Assembly (NCBI GenBank): GCA_020912385.1
Contig: CP087220.1
Location: forward strand, 434,001 to 498,000
Direction of reading: 5' to 3'
DNA: 64,000 bases
From: Neofusicoccum parvum
Lineage: Eukaryota > Ascomycota > Dothideomycetes > Botryosphaeriales > Botryosphaeriaceae
Notes under the pieces: generated by a model
What the model was told of the DNA's origin: nothing
Databases searched by the model: none
What the model saw: only the letters and a program-made list of their open reading frames with translations
Made by a program: the position numbers and the translations under genes
Shown here: piece after piece, positions 35,935 to 45,767 of the stretch
Position numbering within the stretch: position 1 is the first letter of the stretch
Layout: every line of letters begins with the position of its first letter

Positions 35935-38310
35935 ATGACCACCGGCAGCGATGGCCTCTGTGAATGCAGGGTGCCATCGGTGATTGTCCTGGACGGCTAC
36001 CCGTTCTGCGACAGCTGCGCCAAGCTCGTCGCCGACTACAATGCTGTCCGTCGCAGCGTTCTCAGCAGAACCCCATCCATCCCCATCGAACGCGATGCGC
36101 AGACGCCCCGGGCACCGCTCGAAGCGACCTATCAGTACCACCCGCTGGGCGAGGACGAGATCCGGTTGGTCGTGCTCCATCCGGGCCCGTATGCAGAAGA
36201 CATCCAGTGCACCATCATCCGTGCCCAGCTCGGCAATCTTCCCCCATTCGACGCCATCTCCTACACCTGGGCAGACGAGAACGGCAATGCCAGGCCACGC
36301 TCGCACATCTACTGCGGCAGATCTCGCAGATCCATACCGGTAACAGCGAATTGCGAGGCCGTGTTGCGCAGAATACGGCTACCCACCCTCAAACGGTTGG
36401 TGTGGATAGACGCAGTCTGCATCAACCAGGAATTCATCCAGGAGCGCAACCAGCAGGTGCGCTCCATGTCCAGCATTTACAGAGAGGCTTCGGGCGTTCT
36501 GGTGTACCTCGGCGACGCTTCTGAAGATAGCGACATGATCTTCAAGTTCATCGGAAGCATCCCCACCTACCTGGAGCCGGATGCCACGAGCAATCCCGTC
36601 AGCGAAGTAACTAGAGATCACTACGTGGCCTTGCGCCGCCTCGTTTCCAGGCGCTGGTTCAGCCGGATTTGGGTCTTGCAAGAAGCCGCCATGGCAAGGC
36701 GAGGCGAGTGGATCTGCGGCAACCAGAATGCCGAGCTGGCTTGTTTGTCTCTGATGAACTTGCGACGGCTCGGCCTGGCCATCTCAACCAGATCCGACGG
36801 TGTCCTCAGTCTCCTCGAAGGATCCATTTTCGTGGGCCGGTCTTTCTGGGACTTGGTGCAGCTGTCGAGATACTGTGATTCCGCTGATCCACGAGACCGC
36901 ATCTTCGCCCTGCGTGGCCTCATCAAGGATCTTCCCCCGGACGACCTTGTGCCGGACTATGCAAAGTCAGCCGCCGCTGTCTACACCGAAGCAGCCATGT
37001 ACCTGGTCCGCGTTTACCATTCCCCAAACATACTATTCCTGCGTTCCGGCCGAAATCTGGACGAAGCGATCCCTTCATGGGTTCCGGACTTTAGCTGCCA
37101 TGAAGGAGAGCAACTTTACATTGACGTAGATCCTTTTGGAGTTGCTGAGCCCGGCTTGCCATTTTCTTCCGCTATTCAGGAGTGCATGGCCACAATATCG
37201 CCTCTCACCCAAGGCCACCAGAATCCAACACTGAACGTTTCCGCAATACCCTTAGGCACCATCCTCGAAACCCGGCCTGATTCCGAAGAGACGTTCGAAC
37301 ACCACCCCATCCTCTCGGAAGAATTCCACCGCCACTTCTGGGCCGAAGCCAAGCTCAGCAACACATACATGCAGGAGGTCGTCCACGTCCTGGCGCGCTG
37401 CCTCCACGACTGGGCGCTCGAGACGCGCCCCTCCTCCCCCACCACCGCCGACCTGACCTTCCTCTCCAAGCTCATCCCCCGCTTCACCCGCACCTGGGAC
37501 TCGGGCCGCAACCTCACCACCGCCGCCCGCCTCGCCAGCTGCCTCCACACCAACACGACCCCAGACGCGCCGCCGCCCGCCTCGCTCCCAGACACCTCCC
37601 CCTCGCCGCTCGCCTCCGCCCTCGCCGAGGTGCGCGCCGCCGAGCCCGACTCCGCGCGCCACCTCGCGCAGCTGCTCTCCGCGCTGCCCGCCGTCCCGGC
37701 GCCTGCGCAGGGACGACAGCACGGCAGCCTGGCGCGGCGCTGGGACGCGTGCAGCCGAGCCTTCGTGGCCGCGACGGCGGACCGGGCGTGGGCGGCTTCG
37801 CTGCGCGACGGGTTCGGCTTCTGCGCGGCGCCCTCTGCCGCGCGCGTGCCGGCCGTGCTGGCGTGCGGCGCGTGGGCGGGTGGCGCACCCCCCGACGAGG
37901 ACGACTGCGTGCTGCCGGTGCCGGAGTACGTGGCGGGGCTGCTGCAGCGGTCGTGCGGGCGGTGCGCGGAGCAGCGGGCGTGGTTTGGCGGCGTGCTGGG
38001 GGAGCGGGGCGGGCGCGGCCGCGGCCGGTTGTTCTGCACGGGTGGGAGCGTGGGGGTTGGGCCGGAGGGGTGTGAGGTGGGGGATGTGGTGTTTTCGGTG
38101 CTTGGGGCGAGTTATTTGGTGGTGCTGAGGCCGTTTGGCGGAGAGTACAGGTATGTTGGTCCTTGTTTTCTGCTTGAGACACAGCCGCTCGAAGTCTGTG
38201 CGAGGGAGCCGGAGTGGTCTGGCGAGGGGTGGAATGTGAGGTTCAAGGGTATGAGGCGCTGTGAGAACGCGACGGAGAGCTTCGAGTTTCTGAGGATATC
38301 AATACATTGA
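35935..38310 (+). CDS. HET-domain protein 2, with N-terminal Cys cluster
   Basis: Single exon, 791 residues from ATG 35935 (context caacATGa). The N terminus has C-x-C then C-x-x-C (CECRVPSVIVLDGYPFCDSC) at about residues 9-28, a small zinc-ribbon or knuckle candidate. The HET domain follows: FDAISYTWADENG at about 105, LVWIDAVCINQE at about 154 and RRWFSRIWVLQEAA at about 238. The long C-terminal half is Ala/Pro-rich and very GC-rich, ending with DVVFSVLGASYLVVLRP and YRYVGPCF, the usual HET-protein end. Expected role is programmed cell death on non-self recognition (family knowledge). The Cys cluster in front of a HET domain is uncommon to my knowledge. Confidence 0.92.
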   Translation: MTTGSDGLCECRVPSVIVLDGYPFCDSCAKLVADYNAVRRSVLSRTPSIPIERDAQTPRAPLEATYQYHPLGEDEIRLVVLHPGPYAEDIQCTIIRAQLGNLPPFDAISYTWADENGNARPRSHIYCGRSRRSIPVTANCEAVLRRIRLPTLKRLVWIDAVCINQEFIQERNQQVRSMSSIYREASGVLVYLGDASEDSDMIFKFIGSIPTYLEPDATSNPVSEVTRDHYVALRRLVSRRWFSRIWVLQEAAMARRGEWICGNQNAELACLSLMNLRRLGLAISTRSDGVLSLLEGSIFVGRSFWDLVQLSRYCDSADPRDRIFALRGLIKDLPPDDLVPDYAKSAAAVYTEAAMYLVRVYHSPNILFLRSGRNLDEAIPSWVPDFSCHEGEQLYIDVDPFGVAEPGLPFSSAIQECMATISPLTQGHQNPTLNVSAIPLGTILETRPDSEETFEHHPILSEEFHRHFWAEAKLSNTYMQEVVHVLARCLHDWALETRPSSPTTADLTFLSKLIPRFTRTWDSGRNLTTAARLASCLHTNTTPDAPPPASLPDTSPSPLASALAEVRAAEPDSARHLAQLLSALPAVPAPAQGRQHGSLARRWDACSRAFVAATADRAWAASLRDGFGFCAAPSAARVPAVLACGAWAGGAPPDEDDCVLPVPEYVAGLLQRSCGRCAEQRAWFGGVLGERGGRGRGRLFCTGGSVGVGPEGCEVGDVVFSVLGASYLVVLRPFGGEYRYVGPCFLLETQPLEVCAREPEWSGEGWNVRFKGMRRCENATESFEFLRISIH

Positions 38311-38696
38311 AGTTATATACCCATCCCGGAATGAGAGATCAACATCAATGTCAAGAATAATTGTGTACAGACGACGTTTCCCGCGGACCGCAGCCGAGTT
38401 TTTTTCTTTTTGCAACTGCAGGCGTAGTGCGAACACTAAGGACGAGTGTAGGAGATACGGGACTGGTGCAATGACTCAGGTCTTGAATATAGAGAAAGTA
38501 TACACTCTGTCGTGCGCACCGTTGGGTCTTGGCCGAAGTTAGTAATTGGAAGATCCACCGCCCAGAACTACCCCCGCACTTACCCAAGAATCAGACTCTC
38601 GGCGGTACCATTTTCATGGTTTTAAAGTTCAACAAATTTTCGATATAATGCTGCCACCCAAAATCTGTGTCTTTACAGCACTGTTGGACTACCATC
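38311..38696. other. Intergenic between HET 2 and the sugar transporter
   Basis: 386 bases, AT-richer than the flanks. No gene seen. Confidence 0.45.
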
Positions 38697-40673
38697 ATGG
38701 CTCCCGAACCGACTCGATGTGATGACCCAAAAGAAGTGAAGAACTGGAGAGTGCACCTCTACTGCCTCGCAGTATCCTTTGGTTCACTTGCACTCGGTAA
38801 GCACGACATCCCATGCGTGCACCCAAATCTGCGTCCCACTTCTAAATTTCGATCAGGCTACGATGTCTCGGTGATGGGAGGAACGCTCATTCTTCCATCA
38901 TTTGAGAGAGACTTTGGCCTGCTGGGTCTCTCTGAAAAGGAGTTTGACGATCTCAGCTGTAGGATACCCGCCTAACATACCAGGCACTACGCTATACTAG
39001 GCGTTGAATTCCACGATGTGCTCTGCCCATGGGACTAACGCGTTTCAGCGAACATCCTATCGGCTTTCCAGGCAGGCTTATTCTTTGGGGCACTGGCATC
39101 CTACCTTTTTGCTGAAAGGTTTGGCCGCAAATGGTCTCTCTGCGGCTTTCTCTGCGTCTTCATGGTCGGGGCTGCAATGATGACTGGTTCGCGCGGGTCC
39201 CTCGGCTTGCTTATAGCCGGACGGGTTGTCGCTGGCTTAGGCATTGGTACTGCAGCACCAGTCATTCCCGTGTATGTATTTTGCCTCATCTTCCCAATGA
39301 CTCTGACAGTAGTAGGTACATTGCCGAAATTTCACCACCGTCCATCCGAGGACGGCTGGTTGGCTTCTTCGAAATCGGTCTCCAAGCCTCCCAGATGTGT
39401 GGCTTTTGGGTGAACTATGCCGTTAACCGCACAGTAAGCGCCGAGGGTATGACGCAATGGCAAATCCCTCTAGGAATTCAACTTCTGCCCGGATTTATCA
39501 TGCTCGTTTGCCTCCCGTTCTGTCCGGAGACCCCGCGCTGGCTGTGCAAACGGGACCGGTTCGAGGAAGCGGAGAAAACCCTCTGTCATCTGCGACAACT
39601 TCCTGCTTCGGACCCATACATTCTATGCGAGATGCAGGAGGTGCGCGATGATGTTGCCACGAAAATATCTGCTAACGGGGCTGGTCAAACATGGAGGTTC
39701 AAAGCACAGTTCAGCGAACTGTTCAAAAAGGGGATTCGAAACAGACTTGGGATCGGCCTTGCGCTCATGATGTAAGAGGCACTGTCGCCCAAGTTTACCC
39801 TTGATATAACGGAAAATAAGTGTCTAACAGCGCGCTTTAGGTGCCAGAACATGACCGGTGTTCAAATTATTACTTACTACTCGCCAAGAATCTTCGAGAC
39901 GCTCGGGATCGAGAGTACAGACACGAAGCTCTTCGCGACGGGGTTTTTCGGGATCGCGAAGACACTTGGAATTGCCATCTTTGCTTTCTGGGTTGCTGAT
40001 CACTTTGGCCGACGCAAAGGGCTCATCTATGGCGCGTTCATCGGGGCAATTCCCATGGTACGTTAATGCCTCCTTCTGTGGCCCCTTCGCCCATTTCAGC
40101 TCATCTAATTACCAACTCTCAGTTCTACATCGGTGGTTACGTCATGAAAGCCGATCCAGTCAACACCGATGGCGTCACATCGTCTGGCTGGGGCTACCTC
40201 GCCATGGTCTGCATCTACCTGTACGGCGTCATCTTTTGCGCAACATGGCAGGGCATCTCGTCACTCTATGCATCGGAAATCTACCCGCTTCACATCAGGA
40301 CGCTCTGCATGGCAATCACCATTGCTGATGAGCGCGCTTGGTCATATGTCGTCAGTCGTGCAACACCGTACATGATCAGTGACCTCGGTTACGGCACCTA
40401 CTTCTTCTACGGATCTCTCATGGTGGTCATGGGCTTTTGGGTGATGTGGTGTATACGTGAGACAAAGGTAAGTGGCCTCCGACACCATTGCTCGGAGATA
40501 ATAGGACGCTCACTCGTGTACCTCCACGATAGGGTCTCCCGATTGAAGAGATGGATGCACTTTTTGGTTTTGCCCAAACGGGGTCTCTATCGGACTCTGA
40601 AAAACAGGACGGCGTTGATGGCCAGGTCAAAGTTGACGTTAATCTCCAAAACTCAAAAGGCGTCAGTACTTGA
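38697..40673 (+). CDS. MFS sugar transporter
   Basis: Seven exons, 38697..38796, 38857..38958, 39049..39271, 39316..39771, 39841..40057, 40123..40467 and 40533..40673, give 527 residues with all phases matching. Sugar-porter signatures are present: GYDVSVMGG in helix 1, ERFGRKWS after helix 2, [35 protein letters not shown] before the central loop, QNMTGVQIITYYSPRIF in helix 7 and DHFGRRKG after helix 8. The C-terminal cytosolic end begins ETKGLPIEEMDALFG. It imports sugars or sugar acids/polyols across the plasma membrane; the substrate cannot be told. One intron is only 44 bases (39272-39315). The next gene downstream is an acyltransferase in the same direction. Confidence 0.93.
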
Positions 40674-41747
40674 GTTTCCCGGTGATTGTATATTCATCTT
40701 CCGGAAGGGCTATCAAGTTATCGTATGATTTGCGGAGCCGCGAGCATGCACGGACTTCCCCTGTACATCCACCAACTCTCGGCGCAGCCGCTGTTCTGCT
40801 CCCTCAACGGGACCGATAGAATGTAGAGGTGTTTCAGAGTAAGGCCGAGTGAGGTATGCTTTTGAGACATTGAGTCTTTCATCGGGTGAGCGGAAGACAA
40901 AGATTACGCGAGCTTGTCGTTCTCGGCTTAATCTTCAGCGAAGGCGGAGTCATGGCGAGCCTACACACTCCAGCAGAAGAAAGGGCCGAAAGTTCGTAGT
41001 GGAAACGATGCGGCACAGCAAGTAGCACGGGGCTATATCAGTCAAAACTTTCTCCCAACTGTTTGGATCGCCGCGCCGGAAGTGCGCCGATTGGTCCGTA
41101 GTACCCACCATTCCAACGTTCCGATTGGCCAGTGGGGCACCAATATCACTGCAAGAGGGGGCATATGTTCAGTCTGTCACCGCCAATGTACGCATTTGGA
41201 CGGTTTTTCCACCCGTGGTGCTCATTGGAAGTCTAGAAAAAGTCCCACGACAAGTGCAATCCGCGAAAGGTAACACCCCCACCAGCTTTCTGGGGATGTA
41301 CCCCCGGGTTGGTGCTGTACCTATCCACCGCCCTTCCTCCACGTGTATCGCATTCAGTCACATCAGTTGCAGCAAGACAGCGGCGGCAACATCAATCATA
41401 GCAGATGTAAAATGAAGCAATGTGTGTGCTGCTCGTTTTTTTGTGAGTGGGTGTACTTCAGGTACAATGGACTGAGTACCGATTCGCATACGACAGATTT
41501 GGACCCACCACGGTGTCGTTAAATGCAAGGTTCCGCGGAATCTTCCAAAATAGACTTTTCAGGAGAAGCCGATAAGAATACAGCATATCACTGACGTCCG
41601 TGCAGTCTTGGATAGTGGGGGCGAGGGAGGTGTTGCAGACGGGGAGCGCATCCTGTCTTGCATTTAAGTCAAACCTCGCCCGAAGAGAAGTGCTTGAAGG
41701 CGTACCCTCTACAATCTCTCTTCTTTCGAGCAACAAACGATTCCAAG
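40674..41747. other. Intergenic between the transporter and the acyltransferase
   Basis: 1.07 kb. Two open frames at 41082-41415 overlap but have no recognisable content. I see only promoter-type sequence. Confidence 0.45.
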
Positions 41748-43187
41748 ATGCCTCACAGCCAGCCCCGTAGGGAGACGAGGAAGATCCAGGTCGTTGACCT
41801 TGACAATGACCCAGCAGAAGAGGTCTTTCCCATCAGCGACCTTGACTGCGTCATGCCGAAAATCTACAACCCAATCACATCTACCTACAAGCTCGATGTA
41901 GATGCTGACAGGGAAGTCGTCATTTCGAATCTGTGCGCGGGGCTTCAGAAAACGATGGCTGAATACCGTTTCCTCGCCGGGTCTCTCCACGCAGAGCCCA
42001 AGGGCAAGTTCTACGTCGGACGCAGCCGAGACCAAGCCACCTTCACCGTCCACATCAACCACCTGGAGCACACCGACTTCCCATCCTACTCCGAGCTCGA
42101 GCAGCGCGAGTTCCCCGTCTCCGAGCTCAACCACCCACTACTCCCGCCGTCATTCGCACCGAGCCCCGTCGCCAAGGACGGCGAGGGCGTGCCCGTCACA
42201 CTACTCCAACTCAACCTCATCCGCGGCGGCCTCATCATCGGCGCCGCGATCCACCACTTCTGCTGCGACGCACGCGGCCTCGACGCGCTCGTCAGCCGGT
42301 GGGCCGCCAACACGCGCTCCGTCACCAGCGGCACGCCAGCCCCTCCCTTCGACCCCAGCTGCCTGGACCCGACGCAGCTCTGCTCGTCGACGCCGATCCC
42401 ACAAGACCAGATCCGCGCGGCGGAGGCGCGCATCCGGTCGCTCAAGTACGCGCCCAACACGCCGCAGCGGGAGGCGGACGCGGCGGCGATGGGTGCGTGC
42501 ATCCTGCACTTCACGCGCAGCCGGCTGGCGGCGCTGAAGGCGGCGGGCGCGCCGCGCGACGGCGCGCGGTGGGTGTCGACGAACGACTGCGTGACGGCGC
42601 TGATGTGGCGGAGCGTGCTGCGCGCGCGGCTGGCCCGCCACGGCGTCGCGGCCGACGACGCCGGGCGCCGCGTCCGGCTGATGCACTCGCTGGACGCGCG
42701 CGACCACATCCGCCCGCCGGTGTCGCCGGCGTATCCGGGGAACTCGATCTCGTTCTCGTGCGTCGAGCGGAGCGTGAGGGATGTGCTCGCGGCGGAGGCG
42801 TTTCCCGACGTCGCGGTCGCGGTGCGGGATGCGGTGAATGAGTACAGGTCGTGGGGCATGCTGAAGGATATGATGGATTATGTTGCGGCGTGTCCCGATC
42901 GCGGCGGCGTGCAGTTCAATTTCGATGTTGTGGGCGGGCTCGATGTGGTGGTGACGAGCTGGCGGGTGTTGACGGCGTATCGCACGCACGACTTTGGCTT
43001 CGGACCGCTGCAGGCGTTGCGTTGGGCGTCACCGGTGTTGGATGGGTATAACTTCTACCTACCGCAGCGGCCGAAGGACGATCCAGAGGAAGGGTTTGAG
43101 GTTTTCATTTCATTGGAGAAGAGCTGCATGGAAAGGCTTCTGGAGGATGAGGAGTTGGCCAAGTATGCCCGGGTGAGATGTGTTTGA
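41748..43187 (+). CDS. BAHD-type acyltransferase (transferase family, trichothecene acetyltransferase-like)
   Basis: Single exon, 479 residues from ATG 41748 (aagATGc). The catalytic H-x-x-x-D is HHFCCDARG at about residue 168, and the structural D-F-G-W-G motif appears as DFGFGPLQALRW at about 415. Further family blocks are MAEYRFLAGSL near 80 and RLMHSLDARDHIRPPVSPAYPGN near 325. These enzymes transfer acyl groups from CoA thioesters to alcohols or amines; fungal members act on secondary metabolites or detoxify them. Acceptor and donor are unknown. The middle of the gene is much more GC-rich than its ends. It follows a sugar transporter but no biosynthetic core gene. Confidence 0.9.
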   Translation: MPHSQPRRETRKIQVVDLDNDPAEEVFPISDLDCVMPKIYNPITSTYKLDVDADREVVISNLCAGLQKTMAEYRFLAGSLHAEPKGKFYVGRSRDQATFTVHINHLEHTDFPSYSELEQREFPVSELNHPLLPPSFAPSPVAKDGEGVPVTLLQLNLIRGGLIIGAAIHHFCCDARGLDALVSRWAANTRSVTSGTPAPPFDPSCLDPTQLCSSTPIPQDQIRAAEARIRSLKYAPNTPQREADAAAMGACILHFTRSRLAALKAAGAPRDGARWVSTNDCVTALMWRSVLRARLARHGVAADDAGRRVRLMHSLDARDHIRPPVSPAYPGNSISFSCVERSVRDVLAAEAFPDVAVAVRDAVNEYRSWGMLKDMMDYVAACPDRGGVQFNFDVVGGLDVVVTSWRVLTAYRTHDFGFGPLQALRWASPVLDGYNFYLPQRPKDDPEEGFEVFISLEKSCMERLLEDEELAKYARVRCV

Positions 43188-45347
43188 TTCCATTGTCTGC
43201 AAGTAATGAGCCACAGCAATGCACAGAGAGCGCTTGAAAGACATCCGGTTCAACTGTCTTCGATATGAGCTGTCACTCGTCGACATGTGCTAAAGCTCGC
43301 ACAGACAAAGAAACTGCAGGAGTTGCTCTTTTGGCAGCATGCGCCATAGTCCGACTTCAACGAGCACACCGGGAAGCAGTGAGGTGCTAAATAGAAGATT
43401 CAGAGATGGTGCACAAGTTGTCGGGGAGTGTTCCTGTCAAAGTTGCAGGTGACGGGTGGGGCGCGGTTTGATGGCGGCAGCTGACAAAGCAACGGGCCGT
43501 CGACGGCAAGCGAGTGAAGCTTGAGCAGACCTCACTCCTCACTCCTCACACCACCCTCCGACCCGCACAAGTCCGACACCTCACCATCGCCAACGTGGTC
43601 CGCACCATATGTCGGGGTTTTGGTCGGCCAAAACGCTCACAATGCAACGCCCGTTTCCTTGACGGCCCTTCCCGTGGAACGCGCTCTTTGCGCTTCATAT
43701 TTCCAGCCCCGATATTCCATCGAACCTGATCCTTCGAGTCTTCTTCCCAATGTCCCTCTCCCACCCGGAACTTGAGGCCCGGTCGTATGTTTTGCCATGA
43801 AGAATCATCGTCTGGTAGCTGCTGGCTCTTTCCGGAACACGCCGTGGAGCTCAAACGTATCCAAATCAAGCTTTGGAGATTTCCTCCGGTGTCCAAATAT
43901 CTTCGCGCCGATCCGGATAAATCTTGCTCAGAATAAGGTGGCCAGCCTTGCTCTATGGTTCCCTTAAGCCTGATGTTTCTGGTTGCGCGTTCTGGCTTTC
44001 CAACCCTGTGCGCTGCGCTTTTCTTTGCAAGGTGTTGGTACCATATGTCAAGCGCGCGCCTGGCCATTCGTGGCTGCACGCGTCCTGCCTTGGAGTGGTA
44101 TTCACGTCGGGATTACCTCATGGACGCCGAAGAAGGGTTGCTGTGCTGTGACTGTTGCGTAGAGGGTGCTTGCTGACAGTATGCCGGTGCCGTGGTTGCG
44201 ACGTGGGTGGCGCGCGGCAGAGTCACCACCCAATGGCGATGACGAAAGGGAGAGTGCGTGGATCTTTGTAGTGTTGGAACACACCGGTGCTCTATTACTT
44301 ACTAGGGTATGGTTCCGGAGGTGAGTGCGATGCGTAGTGAAGCTGACTTGTAGCGGAGTTCCAATACTGTGGATGGCATCAACGATAGCCGTGAGGTTGC
44401 GGTGCTTCATGACCTCAGTACGAGAGACGCGTTCAAGACACCATATCTTGGGTGACGGGCGTGTCTGGGCGGTGCAGACGTGACCGTGTTGCCTGCCTGG
44501 GCGACGGTAGCACTCCGAGGAGCCCACACGACGGGCGCGACAACCAGCAATGATAGCAGCCACAACCACCAGTACGCCTATGCCGATAACTCTTCGAACC
44601 ACACAACGAGTCTCAAGCGCTGCATCCACCAGAAGCGAAAATTGTCGAGGATCCCCGCCAGCAGCAGCGGACTCGGATTGCAAGTATCCCGAGGGTAAAG
44701 TTCCAGATGATTACTTCATATATGTTTTTCTTCGATCCTATATCATAGCAAATTCCTATGTGGCTGAGGCGTTCAGTAACCCAATGTTTAATATCTGATT
44801 CGGGGCTGGGGTCACATAGGTGCGCCAGCGCAAGCGGCGAACACCCGTCGCAGAGTCCCAGAGGTGCCACGCCAGGTGCCGGTCGCTGGCAAGCGAGATG
44901 ACACTCCGGAAGAGAGATGTAGGGCGGCCAGCTATGGGCGGCTGTCCGAACTCTTTTGCTCTTGGTTTCATTGCTGGTTCGTCTTTTGCTCAGTGAATTT
45001 GCTCTTTTGCTCGAAGCAGTCTAGTGGAGTCGAACCCAAGACCATCGCGGCATCTGTTTTAGGTATGCCAAGCGAGGTGCACTATGGTGTTTACGCCTCA
45101 AAACGCGTCGAGTTGTGGCCAGCGTGTTGGTTTCGCGTTGCAGTGGCTGTAAACGCGTCTCGTAGTATTGCTCTGGATGTCGCCTGCGGCGATGCCTCTC
45201 TTCTGAAATACTCACACGAGCCAGCAGTAATATCTCTATACTATGTTCTGCAAATTCAATGCCGCCCGCTCCCGCTTTTCATCACACGTATAACCTTCGC
45301 AAGCTCGCCACTCGCACACTGCTCAACAGACCGAAATATCAACAAAC
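43188..45347. other. Intergenic, about 2.2 kb without a supportable gene
   Basis: Several open frames of 60-200 codons on both strands lack motifs, splice logic or domain-like composition. A perfect B-box-like 11-mer lies at 45026-45036 (minus) but does not fold as a tRNA. The stretch could be gene debris, as the next feature clearly is. Confidence 0.4.
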
Positions 45348-45767
45348 ATGAGCAAATCTCACCCTCCCTCAACCCCACCTCCATCAATCGGTGTTTAAAG
45401 AGCAGGCTGCTTCTTTGCTACCGCCAGAAGAGCGTCATGCAAAGTTGGTCCAAGCCATCGCCATGCTTGACGAGCTCGATGACCTGAGGCCGACAAGGAA
45501 TGTCGATCGTCGAGTGCGTTCATGCAAAATGAGTTGATAGAGAGAAGCTCAAAAAGAGCCCTGGTATCCAAAATGGCTGGGTCAGGCACAGTGCTGCCAG
45601 ATTTATTGGATCGTTTGGAGAAAAGGATAACGAAAGACTTGAAGAGGATGTCCCAAAGGAGCTCGGATTGGTGTAACTCGCACAAATCCGCAATATTCCC
45701 CTTAGAACTAGGGAGCAGTCCTCGAATTGCGCGTCTTCCAGGCTGTATTCAGAAAAAAATTACCTAA
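45348..45767 (+). pseudogene. Frame-broken remnant of an unidentified gene
   Basis: Three pieces in successive frames read like one protein. Piece 1 starts at ATG 45348 (caaacATGa) with MSKSHPPSTPPPSIGV and stops at TAA 45396. Piece 2, from about 45394 to the TGA at 45535, reads FKEQAASLLPPEERHAKL and LVQAIAMLDELDDLRPTRN. Piece 3, from about 45520 to 45767, reads MQNELIERSSKRALVSKM then LPDLLDRLEKRITKDLKRM. The helix-rich, charged composition changes frame exactly at a TTT run and at a CGTTC, with no room for introns, so at least two small indels are likely. It ends abruptly against the stop of the minus-strand HET gene. I do not recognise the family. Sequencing error is the alternative. Confidence 0.5.

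Noticed and set aside
45026..45036. B-box-like GGTTCGACTCC on the minus strand, suggesting a tRNA
   Set aside because: The flanking bases do not form a five-pair T stem and no acceptor stem or anticodon arm can be built.
43514..45487. Open frames of 60-207 codons in the 43-45 kb interval
   Set aside because: None has motifs, a convincing start or splice structure; treated as non-coding.
45348..45537. An intron instead of a frameshift in the remnant gene
   Set aside because: The frame change occurs within about ten bases, too short for any intron.
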